Part shown: in pieces, positions 1 through 6,872 of the stretch
Position numbering within the stretch: the stretch's first letter is position 1
Layout: every line of letters begins with the position of its first letter
Assembly: GCA_035455245.1 (NCBI GenBank)
Contig: DATIFN010000031.1
Coordinates: 1-10,042, forward strand
Direction: 5' to 3'
Origin: UBA8516 sp035455245
GTDB lineage: Archaea > Thermoproteota > Nitrososphaeria > Nitrososphaerales > Nitrosopumilaceae
Length of the DNA: 10,042 nt
Translations under genes and position numbers: made by a program
Notes under the pieces: model-generated
Databases searched by the model: none
The model's input: only the letters and a program-made list of their open reading frames with translations
What the model was told of the DNA's origin: nothing

Positions 1-32
1 ATGAAGTTAGGAGGATCGACAGGCATTTCTAG

Positions 33-40
33 TATTTTAT
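33..40 (+). promoter_or_regulatory. Candidate TATA box of the ilvB-ilvN-leuA-leuB operon
   Basis: The octamer TATTTTAT is the best TATA-like element upstream of ilvB. Archaeal transcription normally starts about 26 nt downstream of the TATA centre, which predicts a start near position 63-64. That leaves a leader of roughly 28 nt with room for the ribosome binding site seen at 81-85. The placement is inferred from spacing only. A gene ending within the first 60 bases cannot be excluded, because the window starts here. Confidence 0.45.
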
Positions 41-56
41 TGCTAGTCGACCTGAT

Positions 57-72
57 GCTGTAAATTTACAGC
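57..72. promoter_or_regulatory. Perfect 16-bp palindrome, candidate operator before ilvB
   Basis: GCTGTAAATTTACAGC reads identically on both strands, with a TGTAAATTTACA core. Its centre (64.5) falls on the transcription start predicted from the TATA-like box at 33-40, where a bound dimeric repressor would block initiation. Many archaeal amino acid genes are controlled by Lrp/AsnC-family dimers that bind such dyads, so a leucine or nitrogen regulator is a reasonable guess. An alternative is that the transcript folds as a 6-bp stem with an AATT loop followed by TTACTTTT, which could terminate an upstream gene. Confidence 0.5.
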
Positions 73-80
73 TTACTTTT

Positions 81-85
81 GGTGA
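81..85 (+). promoter_or_regulatory. Shine-Dalgarno site of ilvB
   Basis: GGTGA is complementary to the conserved CACCUCC end of archaeal 16S rRNA and sits 6 nt before the ATG at 92. It fixes the ilvB start and shows that this operon has a leader, unlike the apparently leaderless small genes later in the window. Confidence 0.7.
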
Positions 86-91
86 ATTAAT

Positions 92-1780
92 ATGGAAAAA
101 ATATCAGGTGCTAGATCTTTAATGATTGCCCTTGAAAAGGAGGGCGTTGACATAGCCTTTGGGCTTCCCGGCGGTGCAAACTTACCAATTTATGACGAAC
201 TTTACAAAAGCAACATACGCCACATACTTGCAAGACATGAACAATCTGCAGCTCATATGGCAGATGGATTTGGCAGAGTGAGTCGAAGACCAGGAGTTTG
301 TTTTGCAACATCTGGTCCAGGTGCAACGAATATTGTAACAGGGATTGCAACCGCACAGGCTGATTCATCCCCCATGGTGGCAATAACAGGTCAAGTTCCT
401 TTAAAGATGATAGGAAGAGATGCATTCCAAGAAAGCGATATAATTGGAATTTCAAATCCAATTGTAAAATACGCATTTCAACCAACTACAGCAACTGAGA
501 TTCCTGAAGTAGTGAAGAAGGCATTTTACATTTCATCTACTGGAAGACCAGGTCCTGTATTGATAGACATACCTAAGGACGTACAGCAAAACGAAGCGGA
601 GATTCCATTTCCTTCTGAAGTAAAAATAAGAGGATATCATCCATGGGTTGATCCAGATATTATACAAATTGAACGCGCAATCGATATGCTACTTTCTGCA
701 GAAAGGCCAATTATTCTTGCTGGAGGCGGAGTGATAATTTCAGGGGCATTTGCAGAAATTCAATCAATAGCTGAACTCTTGATGATTCCAGTGGTTACCA
801 CTTTCAAGGGCAAGGGGTCATTCCCAGAAAACCATCCCCTTTCACTCGGACCAATTGGAATGCATGGTCATGCAGAAGCAAATAAGATGATGACGGAAGC
901 AGATTGTGTTCTTGCAGCCGGTTCAAGATTTTCCGATAGGTCGGTGGGAACCTTTGAAGAGTTTGAAAAAAGGTTAAAGATCATTCACATGGATGTAGAT
1001 CCTGCAGAGATTGGTAAAAACCAAACAACAACTGTAGCAATAGTTGGTGATGTAAAGGCATCTTTAAGAATCATGGTAAAGTTGCTAGTTCAAAAAGCTG
1101 TCAAACGCAATGGAGATTATCCTTGGGTAAAAAAAATGAAGGAGACCAAAGAGTACTATAGAGAAAATTTGAAACTTCATGATCATCCACTTGCAGCTGC
1201 CAAAGTATTACGCAAACTAAGAGAAGTACTTCCACATCAATCAATTGTAACAACAGAAGTAGGACAACACCAAATGTGGGCATCATTATTTTTTGATGTT
1301 ATACATCCTGGGACTTTCTTTAGCTCAACTGGTCTTGGGACTATGGGTTGGGGATTCCCAGCAGCAATAGGTGCAAAAGCAGCAAAACCTGGTGTACCAG
1401 TTGTGGATATCGCAGGCGAGGGAAGCTTTAACATGACAGAAAATTCACTTGCCGTTTCAGTTTTAGATAATTTGCCAGTGATTGTATTTATTATGAATAA
1501 CTTTTCACTTGGAATGGTAGCACAGTGGCAGCGAACATTTTATGATAGACGAATGATGGCAATTGATCTTAAGAACTGTCCCGATTATGTAAAAATAGCT
1601 CAAGCTTATGGTGCTCAAGGAATCAGAGCACAGTCACTTGATGAGATAGGTAATGCAGTAAAAACTGCACTAAAAAGTGACGTGGCTACAGTAATTGACA
1701 TTCCAATCGACCCACAAGAGGATGTCTTGCCATTTGTGGCACCTGGCACTCCTCTAACTGATATGATACTACCATCCTAG
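92..1780 (+). CDS. ilvB: Acetolactate synthase (acetohydroxyacid synthase), large catalytic subunit
   Basis: This is the thiamine-diphosphate enzyme that joins two pyruvates into 2-acetolactate (valine, leucine) or pyruvate with 2-ketobutyrate (isoleucine). The 562-residue length is usual for the family. Seen in order are the N-terminal ThDP domain with GLPGGANLPIYDEL (24-37), catalytic Glu50 in RHEQ, the GRDAFQESDIIG segment typical of the FAD/herbicide region, a central domain, and the C-terminal ThDP domain. That last domain has the cofactor motif GEGSF (442-446), NN at 469-470 and LGMVAQWQ after it. The start is the ATG at 92, 6 nt after a GGTGA site. It is the first gene of an ilvB-ilvN-leuA-leuB run, and its stop is followed at once by ilvN. 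One oddity is that the metal-binding Asp of the usual GDG motif is Glu (E443). The rest of the motif and its spacing are intact, so the enzyme is probably active. Confidence 0.96.
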   Translation: MEKISGARSLMIALEKEGVDIAFGLPGGANLPIYDELYKSNIRHILARHEQSAAHMADGFGRVSRRPGVCFATSGPGATNIVTGIATAQADSSPMVAITGQVPLKMIGRDAFQESDIIGISNPIVKYAFQPTTATEIPEVVKKAFYISSTGRPGPVLIDIPKDVQQNEAEIPFPSEVKIRGYHPWVDPDIIQIERAIDMLLSAERPIILAGGGVIISGAFAEIQSIAELLMIPVVTTFKGKGSFPENHPLSLGPIGMHGHAEANKMMTEADCVLAAGSRFSDRSVGTFEEFEKRLKIIHMDVDPAEIGKNQTTTVAIVGDVKASLRIMVKLLVQKAVKRNGDYPWVKKMKETKEYYRENLKLHDHPLAAAKVLRKLREVLPHQSIVTTEVGQHQMWASLFFDVIHPGTFFSSTGLGTMGWGFPAAIGAKAAKPGVPVVDIAGEGSFNMTENSLAVSVLDNLPVIVFIMNNFSLGMVAQWQRTFYDRRMMAIDLKNCPDYVKIAQAYGAQGIRAQSLDEIGNAVKTALKSDVATVIDIPIDPQEDVLPFVAPGTPLTDMILPS

Positions 1781-1788
1781 TGATTTTG

Positions 1789-2280
1789 ATGTGGAGTATA
1801 ATTTCCGTACTTGTTGAGAACAAACCTGGAATCTTGTTCAAGGTTACAAATCTATTTAGATCTAGGAATTTTAATATCGACAGTATTTCGGTGGGAATAA
1901 CTGAAAACCCAGAATTTTCAAGAATGACTATAACAACTTTGGGAGACGAAAAGCAAGTTGCCCAAATAATTAAGCAACTTGACAAGATGATTGATACCAT
2001 AGAGGTAAAACGCTTAGATGAAAAGATGAGCGTATACAGGGAACTTGTACTTATGAAGATAAAAGTAAGCAAACCCTCAGACAGTATGGAAATAATGAAC
2101 ATAGCAAAGGCATTTGAATGCAAGGTCCATGATGTAAGAAAAACATCAATCATGGTAGAGTTAACTGCAACCCCAGACAGAATTAATGCTTTTGAAGATC
2201 TTGTAAGAGGATTTGGAATCATAGACATCGCAAGGACTGGAATATGTGCTTTAGCAAGAGGCGGAGCGGATGAAAGTTAG
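1789..2280 (+). CDS. ilvN: Acetolactate synthase, small regulatory subunit
   Basis: This is the regulatory partner of IlvB; in this family it binds valine or other branched-chain amino acids and stimulates the catalytic subunit. The protein starts with a typical ACT domain (IISVLVENKPGILFKVTNLF, then FNIDSISVG) over about residues 1-75. It continues with the small-subunit C-terminal domain (YRELVLMKIKV to the end, with FGIIDIARTGICALARG). I chose the ATG at 1789 (163 aa) because the ACT strand begins three residues later and GTGAT at 1780-1784 is a suitable ribosome binding site. A GTG at 1780, overlapping the ilvB stop, would add only three residues. The end overlaps the first 11 nt of leuA, which suggests translational coupling. 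Confidence 0.93.
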   Translation: MWSIISVLVENKPGILFKVTNLFRSRNFNIDSISVGITENPEFSRMTITTLGDEKQVAQIIKQLDKMIDTIEVKRLDEKMSVYRELVLMKIKVSKPSDSMEIMNIAKAFECKVHDVRKTSIMVELTATPDRINAFEDLVRGFGIIDIARTGICALARGGADES

Positions 2281-3787
2281 AATTTTTGATACCACTCTTA
2301 GAGATGGAGAACAAACTCCCGGAATTGCTTTAACCCCGGATCAAAAGTTTAACATTGCAAAAAAACTAGATGAACTTGGAGTCGATGCAATTGAAGCTGG
2401 ATTCCCCATCATTTCTGACGGAGAGATGGCTGGGATTAAGATGATAACAGGTGGAAATTTACGGGCAGAAATTTGTGGACTGGCAAGAACTGACAAAAAA
2501 GACATCGACGCAGCAGTTACAGCAGGTCTAAAATACATTCACACATTTATTGCAACTTCAGACATTCACTTAAAATACAAATTGAAACTCACAAGAGAAG
2601 AAGCTCTTCAAAAAGCAATTGAAGCTGTAGAATATGGAAAATCAAGGGGGTTACAGGTAGAATTTTCTGCAGAGGATGCAACAAGAACAGATAGAGAGTT
2701 TTTACGTAAAGTTTTCAGAGAAGTTGCAAACGCTGGTGCAGATAGGATAGACATCCCTGACACTGTCGGGTATTCTACACCAGGATACATGGCAGAAATA
2801 ACAAAAGATGCAATTGAAGCATCTAAACTTCCGATAAGCGTTCATTGTCATAATGATTTTGGACTCGCAGTAGCAAATGCAATATCTGGAATTCAAGCAG
2901 GAGCTCAATGTGCCCATGTAACTATAAATGGGATAGGAGAAAGAGCAGGAAATGCATCTCTTGAAGAATTTGTCATGGCATTGCAATGCCTTCAATTTGA
3001 TAAGAAATATGAAACCAACATTAACACTAAACTACTTTATGAGACATCAAGATATGTTTCAAGCACAGTAGGAGTGCACGTACAACCAAACAAGGCAATA
3101 GTTGGTGAAAATGCATTTGGTCACGAGTCTGGAATTCACACACATGGTGTCTTAAGTAACCCCTTAACATACGAACCAATCAGCCCAGAATTAGTAGGAA
3201 GAACAAGATGGTTTCAGGTTGGAAAACACGCAGGAGCGCACGGGGTTTCTGCAATGCTTGAGGAATATGGAATACAGCCCACCAAAGAGCAGATTCATGA
3301 GATTCTAGAGTCAGTAAAAAAACTTGGAGATCAGGGAAAACATGTCACCGATGTAGAGTTGCTTTCCATCGCAGGGGAGATTATGAAACAACCTAGTCTT
3401 AAGAGGTTAGTTCATCTTGCTGGATTTTCAGTATCAACCGGAGTTGGTAACATGCCATATGCTTTTGTAAAATTAAACATAGAGGGAAAAGACTTTATTG
3501 CAACTGATTATGGGGTTGGTCCTGTAGATGCATCAATCAACGCAATCCAAAAGATAACTGGAGAGATAGCCAAAGTAAGGATTAAAGATTACAGACTAGA
3601 TTCCATAGCTGGTGGTTCTGATGCACTTTGTGAGGTTACAATAAAAGTTGAAGATGCATACGGCAACCTTGCATCTGCAAAATCAATTGGTGAAGATATC
3701 GTAATCACAAGTGTTCAGACAATGATTGATGGAATAAACAGAATAATGCTAAAGAATATTTTAAAACAAAAAAATCTGGGAAATTGA
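2270..3787 (+). CDS. leuA: 2-isopropylmalate synthase (alpha-isopropylmalate synthase)
   Basis: This enzyme commits carbon to leucine by condensing acetyl-CoA with 2-ketoisovalerate. The 505-aa protein has an N-terminal HMG-CoA-lyase-like barrel with DTTLRDGEQTPG (7-18, metal ligand and catalytic arginine), metal-binding HCHND (192-196) and NGIGERAGNASLEE (220-233). It ends in a LeuA dimerisation/allosteric domain (about residue 385 onward, with YGVGPVDA and AGGSDALCEV), the site of leucine feedback in the family. Citramalate synthase and homocitrate synthase are close relatives. HTFIATSDIHLKYKL looks more like isopropylmalate synthases than the methanogen CimA version, and ilvB, ilvN and leuB are neighbours, so LeuA is preferred. 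The ATG lies inside the end of ilvN, after a purine-rich AGAGGCGGAG stretch. The stop TGA is followed directly by the leuB ATG. Confidence 0.88.
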   Translation: MKVRIFDTTLRDGEQTPGIALTPDQKFNIAKKLDELGVDAIEAGFPIISDGEMAGIKMITGGNLRAEICGLARTDKKDIDAAVTAGLKYIHTFIATSDIHLKYKLKLTREEALQKAIEAVEYGKSRGLQVEFSAEDATRTDREFLRKVFREVANAGADRIDIPDTVGYSTPGYMAEITKDAIEASKLPISVHCHNDFGLAVANAISGIQAGAQCAHVTINGIGERAGNASLEEFVMALQCLQFDKKYETNINTKLLYETSRYVSSTVGVHVQPNKAIVGENAFGHESGIHTHGVLSNPLTYEPISPELVGRTRWFQVGKHAGAHGVSAMLEEYGIQPTKEQIHEILESVKKLGDQGKHVTDVELLSIAGEIMKQPSLKRLVHLAGFSVSTGVGNMPYAFVKLNIEGKDFIATDYGVGPVDASINAIQKITGEIAKVRIKDYRLDSIAGGSDALCEVTIKVEDAYGNLASAKSIGEDIVITSVQTMIDGINRIMLKNILKQKNLGN

Positions 3788-4804
3788 ATGTATAAAATTT
3801 CACTCATAACAGGAGATGGTATAGGGCCAGAGATTTCAGAATCAGTGGTCAAAGTTTTAGAAACAATAAGCGACAAACTTGATCTAAAAATAGAAATAGA
3901 AAAACTTGAAGCTGGTGACAAGGCATTAGAAAAAACTGGAAAAGCATTGCCTGAAGGAACGATTGATGCAATCAAACGATCAGATGCATGTTTAAAGGCG
4001 CCTGTGGGGGAAAGCGCCGCAGATGTGATTGTGGTTTTAAGAAGAATGTTAAAGCTTTATGCAAATATCAGACCAGCCAAATCTTATCCTAATATGCCTG
4101 CCTTAAAAGATGGAATAGACCTTGTCATAGTTAGAGAAAATACAGAGGATCTTTACACGGGAATGGAGTTTGATGTTGGAAATACTGCTGTAGCGTTACG
4201 GACAATCTCAGAAGGCGCCTCTAAACGAATAGCAAATTATGCATTTTTAACTGCAATTCAAAGGAACCAAAAGCTAAAAGTCACCTGTGTTCACAAGTCA
4301 AATGTTATGAGAAAGACGGATGGTCTTTTTGCAAGATCCTGTAGTGAAATTGCAAGACAATTTCCAAAGGTAAGTTTTGAACAGATGTATGTAGATGCGT
4401 GTGCTATGAATCTAATTAGACAGCCAGAGTCCTTTGATGTCATAGTTACAACCAACTTGTTTGGCGATATACTTTCAGATGAGGCCGCACAAGTAGTAGG
4501 TGGTTTAGGAATGGCCCCTGCTGCAAACATTGGGGATGACTTTGCATTATTTGAACCAGTGCATGGAGCTGCATTTGATATTGCTGGAAAACAAGCCGCA
4601 AATCCTTCCTCGTTTATTCTTTCGACAAAAATGATGTTTGATTGGCTAGGGATGAAGAATAATGATAAGAATTGTTTTGAAGTCGCAAAGAAATTAGAAT
4701 CTTCTGTATATGGTGTGGTAAAGGATGGAATTAAAACAAAAGATATTGGCGGGGATAAGACTACATCAGAATTTACACAACATGTGATTTCCAAACTTGT
4801 CTAA
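3788..4804 (+). CDS. leuB: 3-isopropylmalate dehydrogenase (isocitrate/isopropylmalate dehydrogenase family)
   Basis: This enzyme performs NAD-dependent oxidative decarboxylation of 3-isopropylmalate, the third leucine step. The 338-aa protein carries GDGIGPE (9-15), the substrate arginine segment LRRMLKLYANIRPAK (84-98), RENTEDLY (117-123), catalytic Lys170, and TTNLFGDILSDEA (221-233) with its metal-binding aspartates. Near the C-terminus is the cofactor motif EPVHGAAFDIAGK; its Asp264 is typical of NAD rather than NADP enzymes. Archaeal members of this family also include homoisocitrate dehydrogenase, and RENTE is shared between them. The operon context favours leucine synthesis, but lysine-pathway side activity cannot be ruled out from sequence. 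It starts directly after the leuA stop (TGAATG). Its last 4 nt overlap the stop of the convergent zinc-knuckle gene, leaving no room for a terminator between them. Confidence 0.85.
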   Translation: MYKISLITGDGIGPEISESVVKVLETISDKLDLKIEIEKLEAGDKALEKTGKALPEGTIDAIKRSDACLKAPVGESAADVIVVLRRMLKLYANIRPAKSYPNMPALKDGIDLVIVRENTEDLYTGMEFDVGNTAVALRTISEGASKRIANYAFLTAIQRNQKLKVTCVHKSNVMRKTDGLFARSCSEIARQFPKVSFEQMYVDACAMNLIRQPESFDVIVTTNLFGDILSDEAAQVVGGLGMAPAANIGDDFALFEPVHGAAFDIAGKQAANPSSFILSTKMMFDWLGMKNNDKNCFEVAKKLESSVYGVVKDGIKTKDIGGDKTTSEFTQHVISKLV

Positions 4805-5139
4805 AGGTCAGATGCTGGAGGATTTCGTGACCAAAAAAATATCATCAACCCGGCAGGAATCATAAACAAGATTGCTGCAAAAAGTGTAATCCAATAAAAT
4901 GTTGAATCAAGTCCAGGAATCAAGGGAATTGGGAATACCGCATAAATCCAAACAAATGCAACAAAACCAAGCAAAACCTTGTTTCTTTTAAACACTTTCC
5001 ATCCCAGTTTTTTCTTGTTGACGTAGCAACGCTTGCATCTGCTCTTGTCATCTGTCATGCATGCTGTGCAGCATTGTTTTCCACAAAAGTAGCACTTGCG
5101 CTCTCCAAACAGAGATCCACAGAACTCACACTTTTGCAA
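4801..5139 (-). CDS. Small membrane protein with an N-terminal double zinc-knuckle domain
   Basis: The 112-aa protein has no function I recognise. Residues 4-38 carry four CxxC knuckles (C4/C7, C16/C19, C24/C27, C35/C38) plus C23. The spacing is C-x2-C-x8-C-x2-C-x4-C-x2-C-x7-C-x2-C, enough for two zinc ions and reminiscent of cross-brace FYVE/RING-type folds. A basic linker (about 42-54, KKKLGWKVFKRNK) leads to two hydrophobic helices at about 55-76 and 81-103, so the finger is probably held on the cytoplasmic face of the membrane. The only usable start is a TTG at 5139: the aspS stop lies upstream in the same frame with no ATG or GTG between, and starting later would break the zinc domain. 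It lies 33 nt downstream of aspS and is probably co-transcribed. Its stop overlaps the convergent leuB stop. Confidence 0.8.
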   Translation of the reverse strand: MQKCEFCGSLFGERKCYFCGKQCCTACMTDDKSRCKRCYVNKKKLGWKVFKRNKVLLGFVAFVWIYAVFPIPLIPGLDSTFYWITLFAAILFMIPAGLMIFFWSRNPPASDL

Positions 5140-5172
5140 TGTAGGAGTTAGGTAAAAATTTGATTTATTCTT

Positions 5173-6462
5173 TTATGGAAAGAGTCTCTCAGGGTCACGA
5201 GGATACAAAACGACTTCTCTTACATTATCAATGTTGGTAAGAACTGACATTAACCGATCAAGACCCAAACCCCAACCAGAATGAGGCGGCATTCCCCAAT
5301 CAAACGCTCTAAGGTGGTCTTCAAACTGGGTAGGATTGAGACCTTGCTCAATCAGTCGTAATTTTAGCTTTACAGGGTCATGTAAACGCGTCCCACCAGA
5401 TGACAATTCAAGATACCCGTATTGAAGGTCAAATGAGCGAGATAATGTTTTATCATCATCTTTTTCATGAATGTAAAAGGGTTTTAGTTTCATTGGCCAA
5501 TCAGTTAGAAAATAAAACTCAGGATGTCGTTCACCTAGTTTACGAAGGTGCGCATCTTGCAAGTCATCACCTTCTTCAAGTTTTATTCCATCTTGCACTA
5601 GCTCTTCGATTGCTTTTTTGTAAGGTAACCTTTCAAATGGTGTGGATGGCTTTTTTATCTCAATACCCAGTGCTTTTTGTTCAGCGAGACAATTTTTTGA
5701 AGTATATTCAAAGACGGCTACTACCACAGATTCTAAAACATCCATCACATCTGAATAATCCATAAATGCTGCTTCAATGTCCACACTTGTAAATTCAGTC
5801 AAGTGTCTGACAGTGTGAGATTTTTCAGCTCTATAATATGATGCAATTTCAAAAACTCTTTCAAGGCCAATTGTGAGTTGTTCTTTGTATAATTGTGGGC
5901 TTTGAGCAAGATAGGCTTGTTTCTCAAAATATTTCAGCGGGAACAGGTTTGCACCACCCTCACTTGCACTACCTATTAGTTTTGGCGTATTTACCTCAAG
6001 AAAACTTTTTTCTGTCAGAGTTTTCCTAATTGATGCGAGAGCGTGATGCCTTAACTTGAATATGGCAGCTGTTTTTTGGTTTCGTAGATCAAGTGCTCTT
6101 GCATTTAATCTATTATCAATATTACTTTCCAGTCGGCCTATAGGATCTATAGGAAGTGGTTGTATTGCAACGGTAAGAATATCAACTTTCTCAGATTTTA
6201 TTTCATAAGCAAAATCTCTTGCTTTTGATTTTTGAATTGTACCTGTTACCCTAATGACGCTTTGTCTAGTTAGTCCATTTATCTGGTTGAGCGACTCTTC
6301 TCCTACTAGGACTATTTGTGCTACACCAGTAACATCGCGTAATGTGAGAAAAGAAAGTTTTCCAAGTTCTCGTATGTCTTCAACCCAACCCCCAACAGCC
6401 ACCTTCTTTCCTTCCATAGATGGGTCCAATTGCCCAATGTAGTGTGTTCTTTTGAAATCCAT
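5173..6462 (-). CDS. aspS: Aspartyl-tRNA synthetase, archaeal type (class IIb)
   Basis: This enzyme charges tRNA with aspartate in the cytosol. The 429-aa length fits the compact archaeal/eukaryotic form, which lacks the bacterial GAD insertion. An N-terminal OB-fold for the anticodon (about 18-100, VAVGGWVEDIRELG) precedes the class II core. Motif 1 region is FLEVNTPKLIGSASEGGANLF (154-174). Motif 2 is YYRAEKSHTVRHLTEFTSVD (209-228). Motif 3 is GWGLGLDRL (396-404) with Arg403. The start is the ATG at 6460-6462. A purine-rich GGAAGGAAA lies about 15 nt upstream, inside the end of a small ORF that finishes 9 nt before aspS. Whether the enzyme discriminates tRNA-Asp from tRNA-Asn is unclear: anticodon-domain positions compared with the Thermococcus enzyme are Glu28 and Arg82, neither of the textbook pairs. 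Confidence 0.94.
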   Translation of the reverse strand: MDFKRTHYIGQLDPSMEGKKVAVGGWVEDIRELGKLSFLTLRDVTGVAQIVLVGEESLNQINGLTRQSVIRVTGTIQKSKARDFAYEIKSEKVDILTVAIQPLPIDPIGRLESNIDNRLNARALDLRNQKTAAIFKLRHHALASIRKTLTEKSFLEVNTPKLIGSASEGGANLFPLKYFEKQAYLAQSPQLYKEQLTIGLERVFEIASYYRAEKSHTVRHLTEFTSVDIEAAFMDYSDVMDVLESVVVAVFEYTSKNCLAEQKALGIEIKKPSTPFERLPYKKAIEELVQDGIKLEEGDDLQDAHLRKLGERHPEFYFLTDWPMKLKPFYIHEKDDDKTLSRSFDLQYGYLELSSGGTRLHDPVKLKLRLIEQGLNPTQFEDHLRAFDWGMPPHSGWGLGLDRLMSVLTNIDNVREVVLYPRDPERLFP

Positions 6463-6471
6463 AAAATTAAG

Positions 6472-6648
6472 CTATTTCCTTCCTAACTCCAATGCAAGTC
6501 CTATACCTTTTAGATTCGTTGCTATTGAGATAACCTTGTTTGAATCAATTGAAAATCTGAACATCATTTTGTCAGAGTGTAATTCTGATTTGAACTGTGA
6601 ACACGAAATCCCATCTTTTGCATCAAGGAAATAAATTGGAGTTCTCAA
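6472..6648 (-). CDS. Candidate small protein (58 aa) directly upstream of aspS
   Basis: Reading the minus strand from a TTG at 6648 gives an open frame of 58 codons ending in TAG, 9 nt before the aspS ATG. The translation has alternating hydrophobic and charged residues (for example KMMFRFSIDSNKVISIATNL, then KGIGLALELGRK) and looks like the end of a small folded protein rather than random sequence. I do not recognise a family. The only upstream in-frame codon for initiation is TTG. A TAG precedes it, and the frame is open again for a further 32 codons upstream of that TAG. This could therefore also be the tail of an older gene cut by a stop. The tight spacing to aspS favours a real upstream operon member. 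The overlapping plus-strand frame (6452-6634) looks less protein-like. Confidence 0.42.
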   Translation of the reverse strand: MRTPIYFLDAKDGISCSQFKSELHSDKMMFRFSIDSNKVISIATNLKGIGLALELGRK

Positions 6649-6670
6649 CTAAATCAGTTTTTTAACATTA

Positions 6671-6720
6671 CTAAAACTAGGAGATAAACTATTCTTTTCG
6701 GGTTTTGAGGTATAACGATC
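6671..6720. repeat. Imperfect ~50-bp direct repeat, copy A
   Basis: This stretch matches positions 7097-7148 in the same orientation. The best part is CTAAAA, CTAGG, GATAA, CT and TTCTTTTC in the same order with single-base differences and one 1-nt gap; the match weakens after that and both copies end in GATC. The two copies bracket the small basic-protein gene at 6873-7100. Read on the minus strand, this copy lies just upstream of the 58-aa ORF and offers a purine tract followed by TTTATC, so it might be its promoter. The rest of the 6649-6872 gap is A+T-rich, and I see no other gene in it. Confidence 0.5.
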
Positions 6721-6841
6721 TATTGTAAGAAGGTTTGATCTCTTTTATTTAGATGCGTAATAGATCCATCAGGCGTAAAGAAGTAAATTGAAATCTTCTC
6801 TATCATTAGTTTTCAATTTTCAGTTCATAATTACCTGATTG

Positions 6842-6849
6842 TTAAATAA
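6842..6849 (+). promoter_or_regulatory. TATA box of the basic 75-aa protein gene
   Basis: TTAAATAA is centred about 27 nt before the ATG at 6873, the standard archaeal TATA-to-start distance. With no Shine-Dalgarno site in between, this predicts a leaderless mRNA beginning at or next to the ATG. Confidence 0.55.
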
Positions 6850-6872
6850 CTCAAAAGCATAATTATTGTTTG

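Noticed and set aside
1..63. Open frame from the window edge (MKLGGSTG and so on) ending in TAA at 61-63, and another frame ending in TAG at 30-32 (EVRRIDRHF).
   Set aside because: Each could be the tail of an upstream gene, but 10-20 codons at an edge are not enough to choose, and the first would end inside the palindrome.
1686..2228. Minus-strand 180-codon frame across ilvB and ilvN.
   Set aside because: It is a complement-strand shadow of two strongly supported genes; its Ser/Ile-rich translation is typical of antisense frames in A+T-rich genes.
5400..5765. Plus-strand 121-codon frame inside aspS.
   Set aside because: It lies wholly antisense to a well-supported aspartyl-tRNA synthetase and its translation has no coherent motif.
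6452..6634. Plus-strand 60-codon frame overlapping the 5' end of aspS.
   Set aside because: It is antisense to aspS and to the better-looking 58-codon minus-strand ORF, and has no promoter or ribosome site that I can see.
6753..6791. Short plus-strand frame MRNRSIRRKEVN in the gap before the basic-protein gene.
   Set aside because: Twelve codons with no promoter evidence is within chance expectation.
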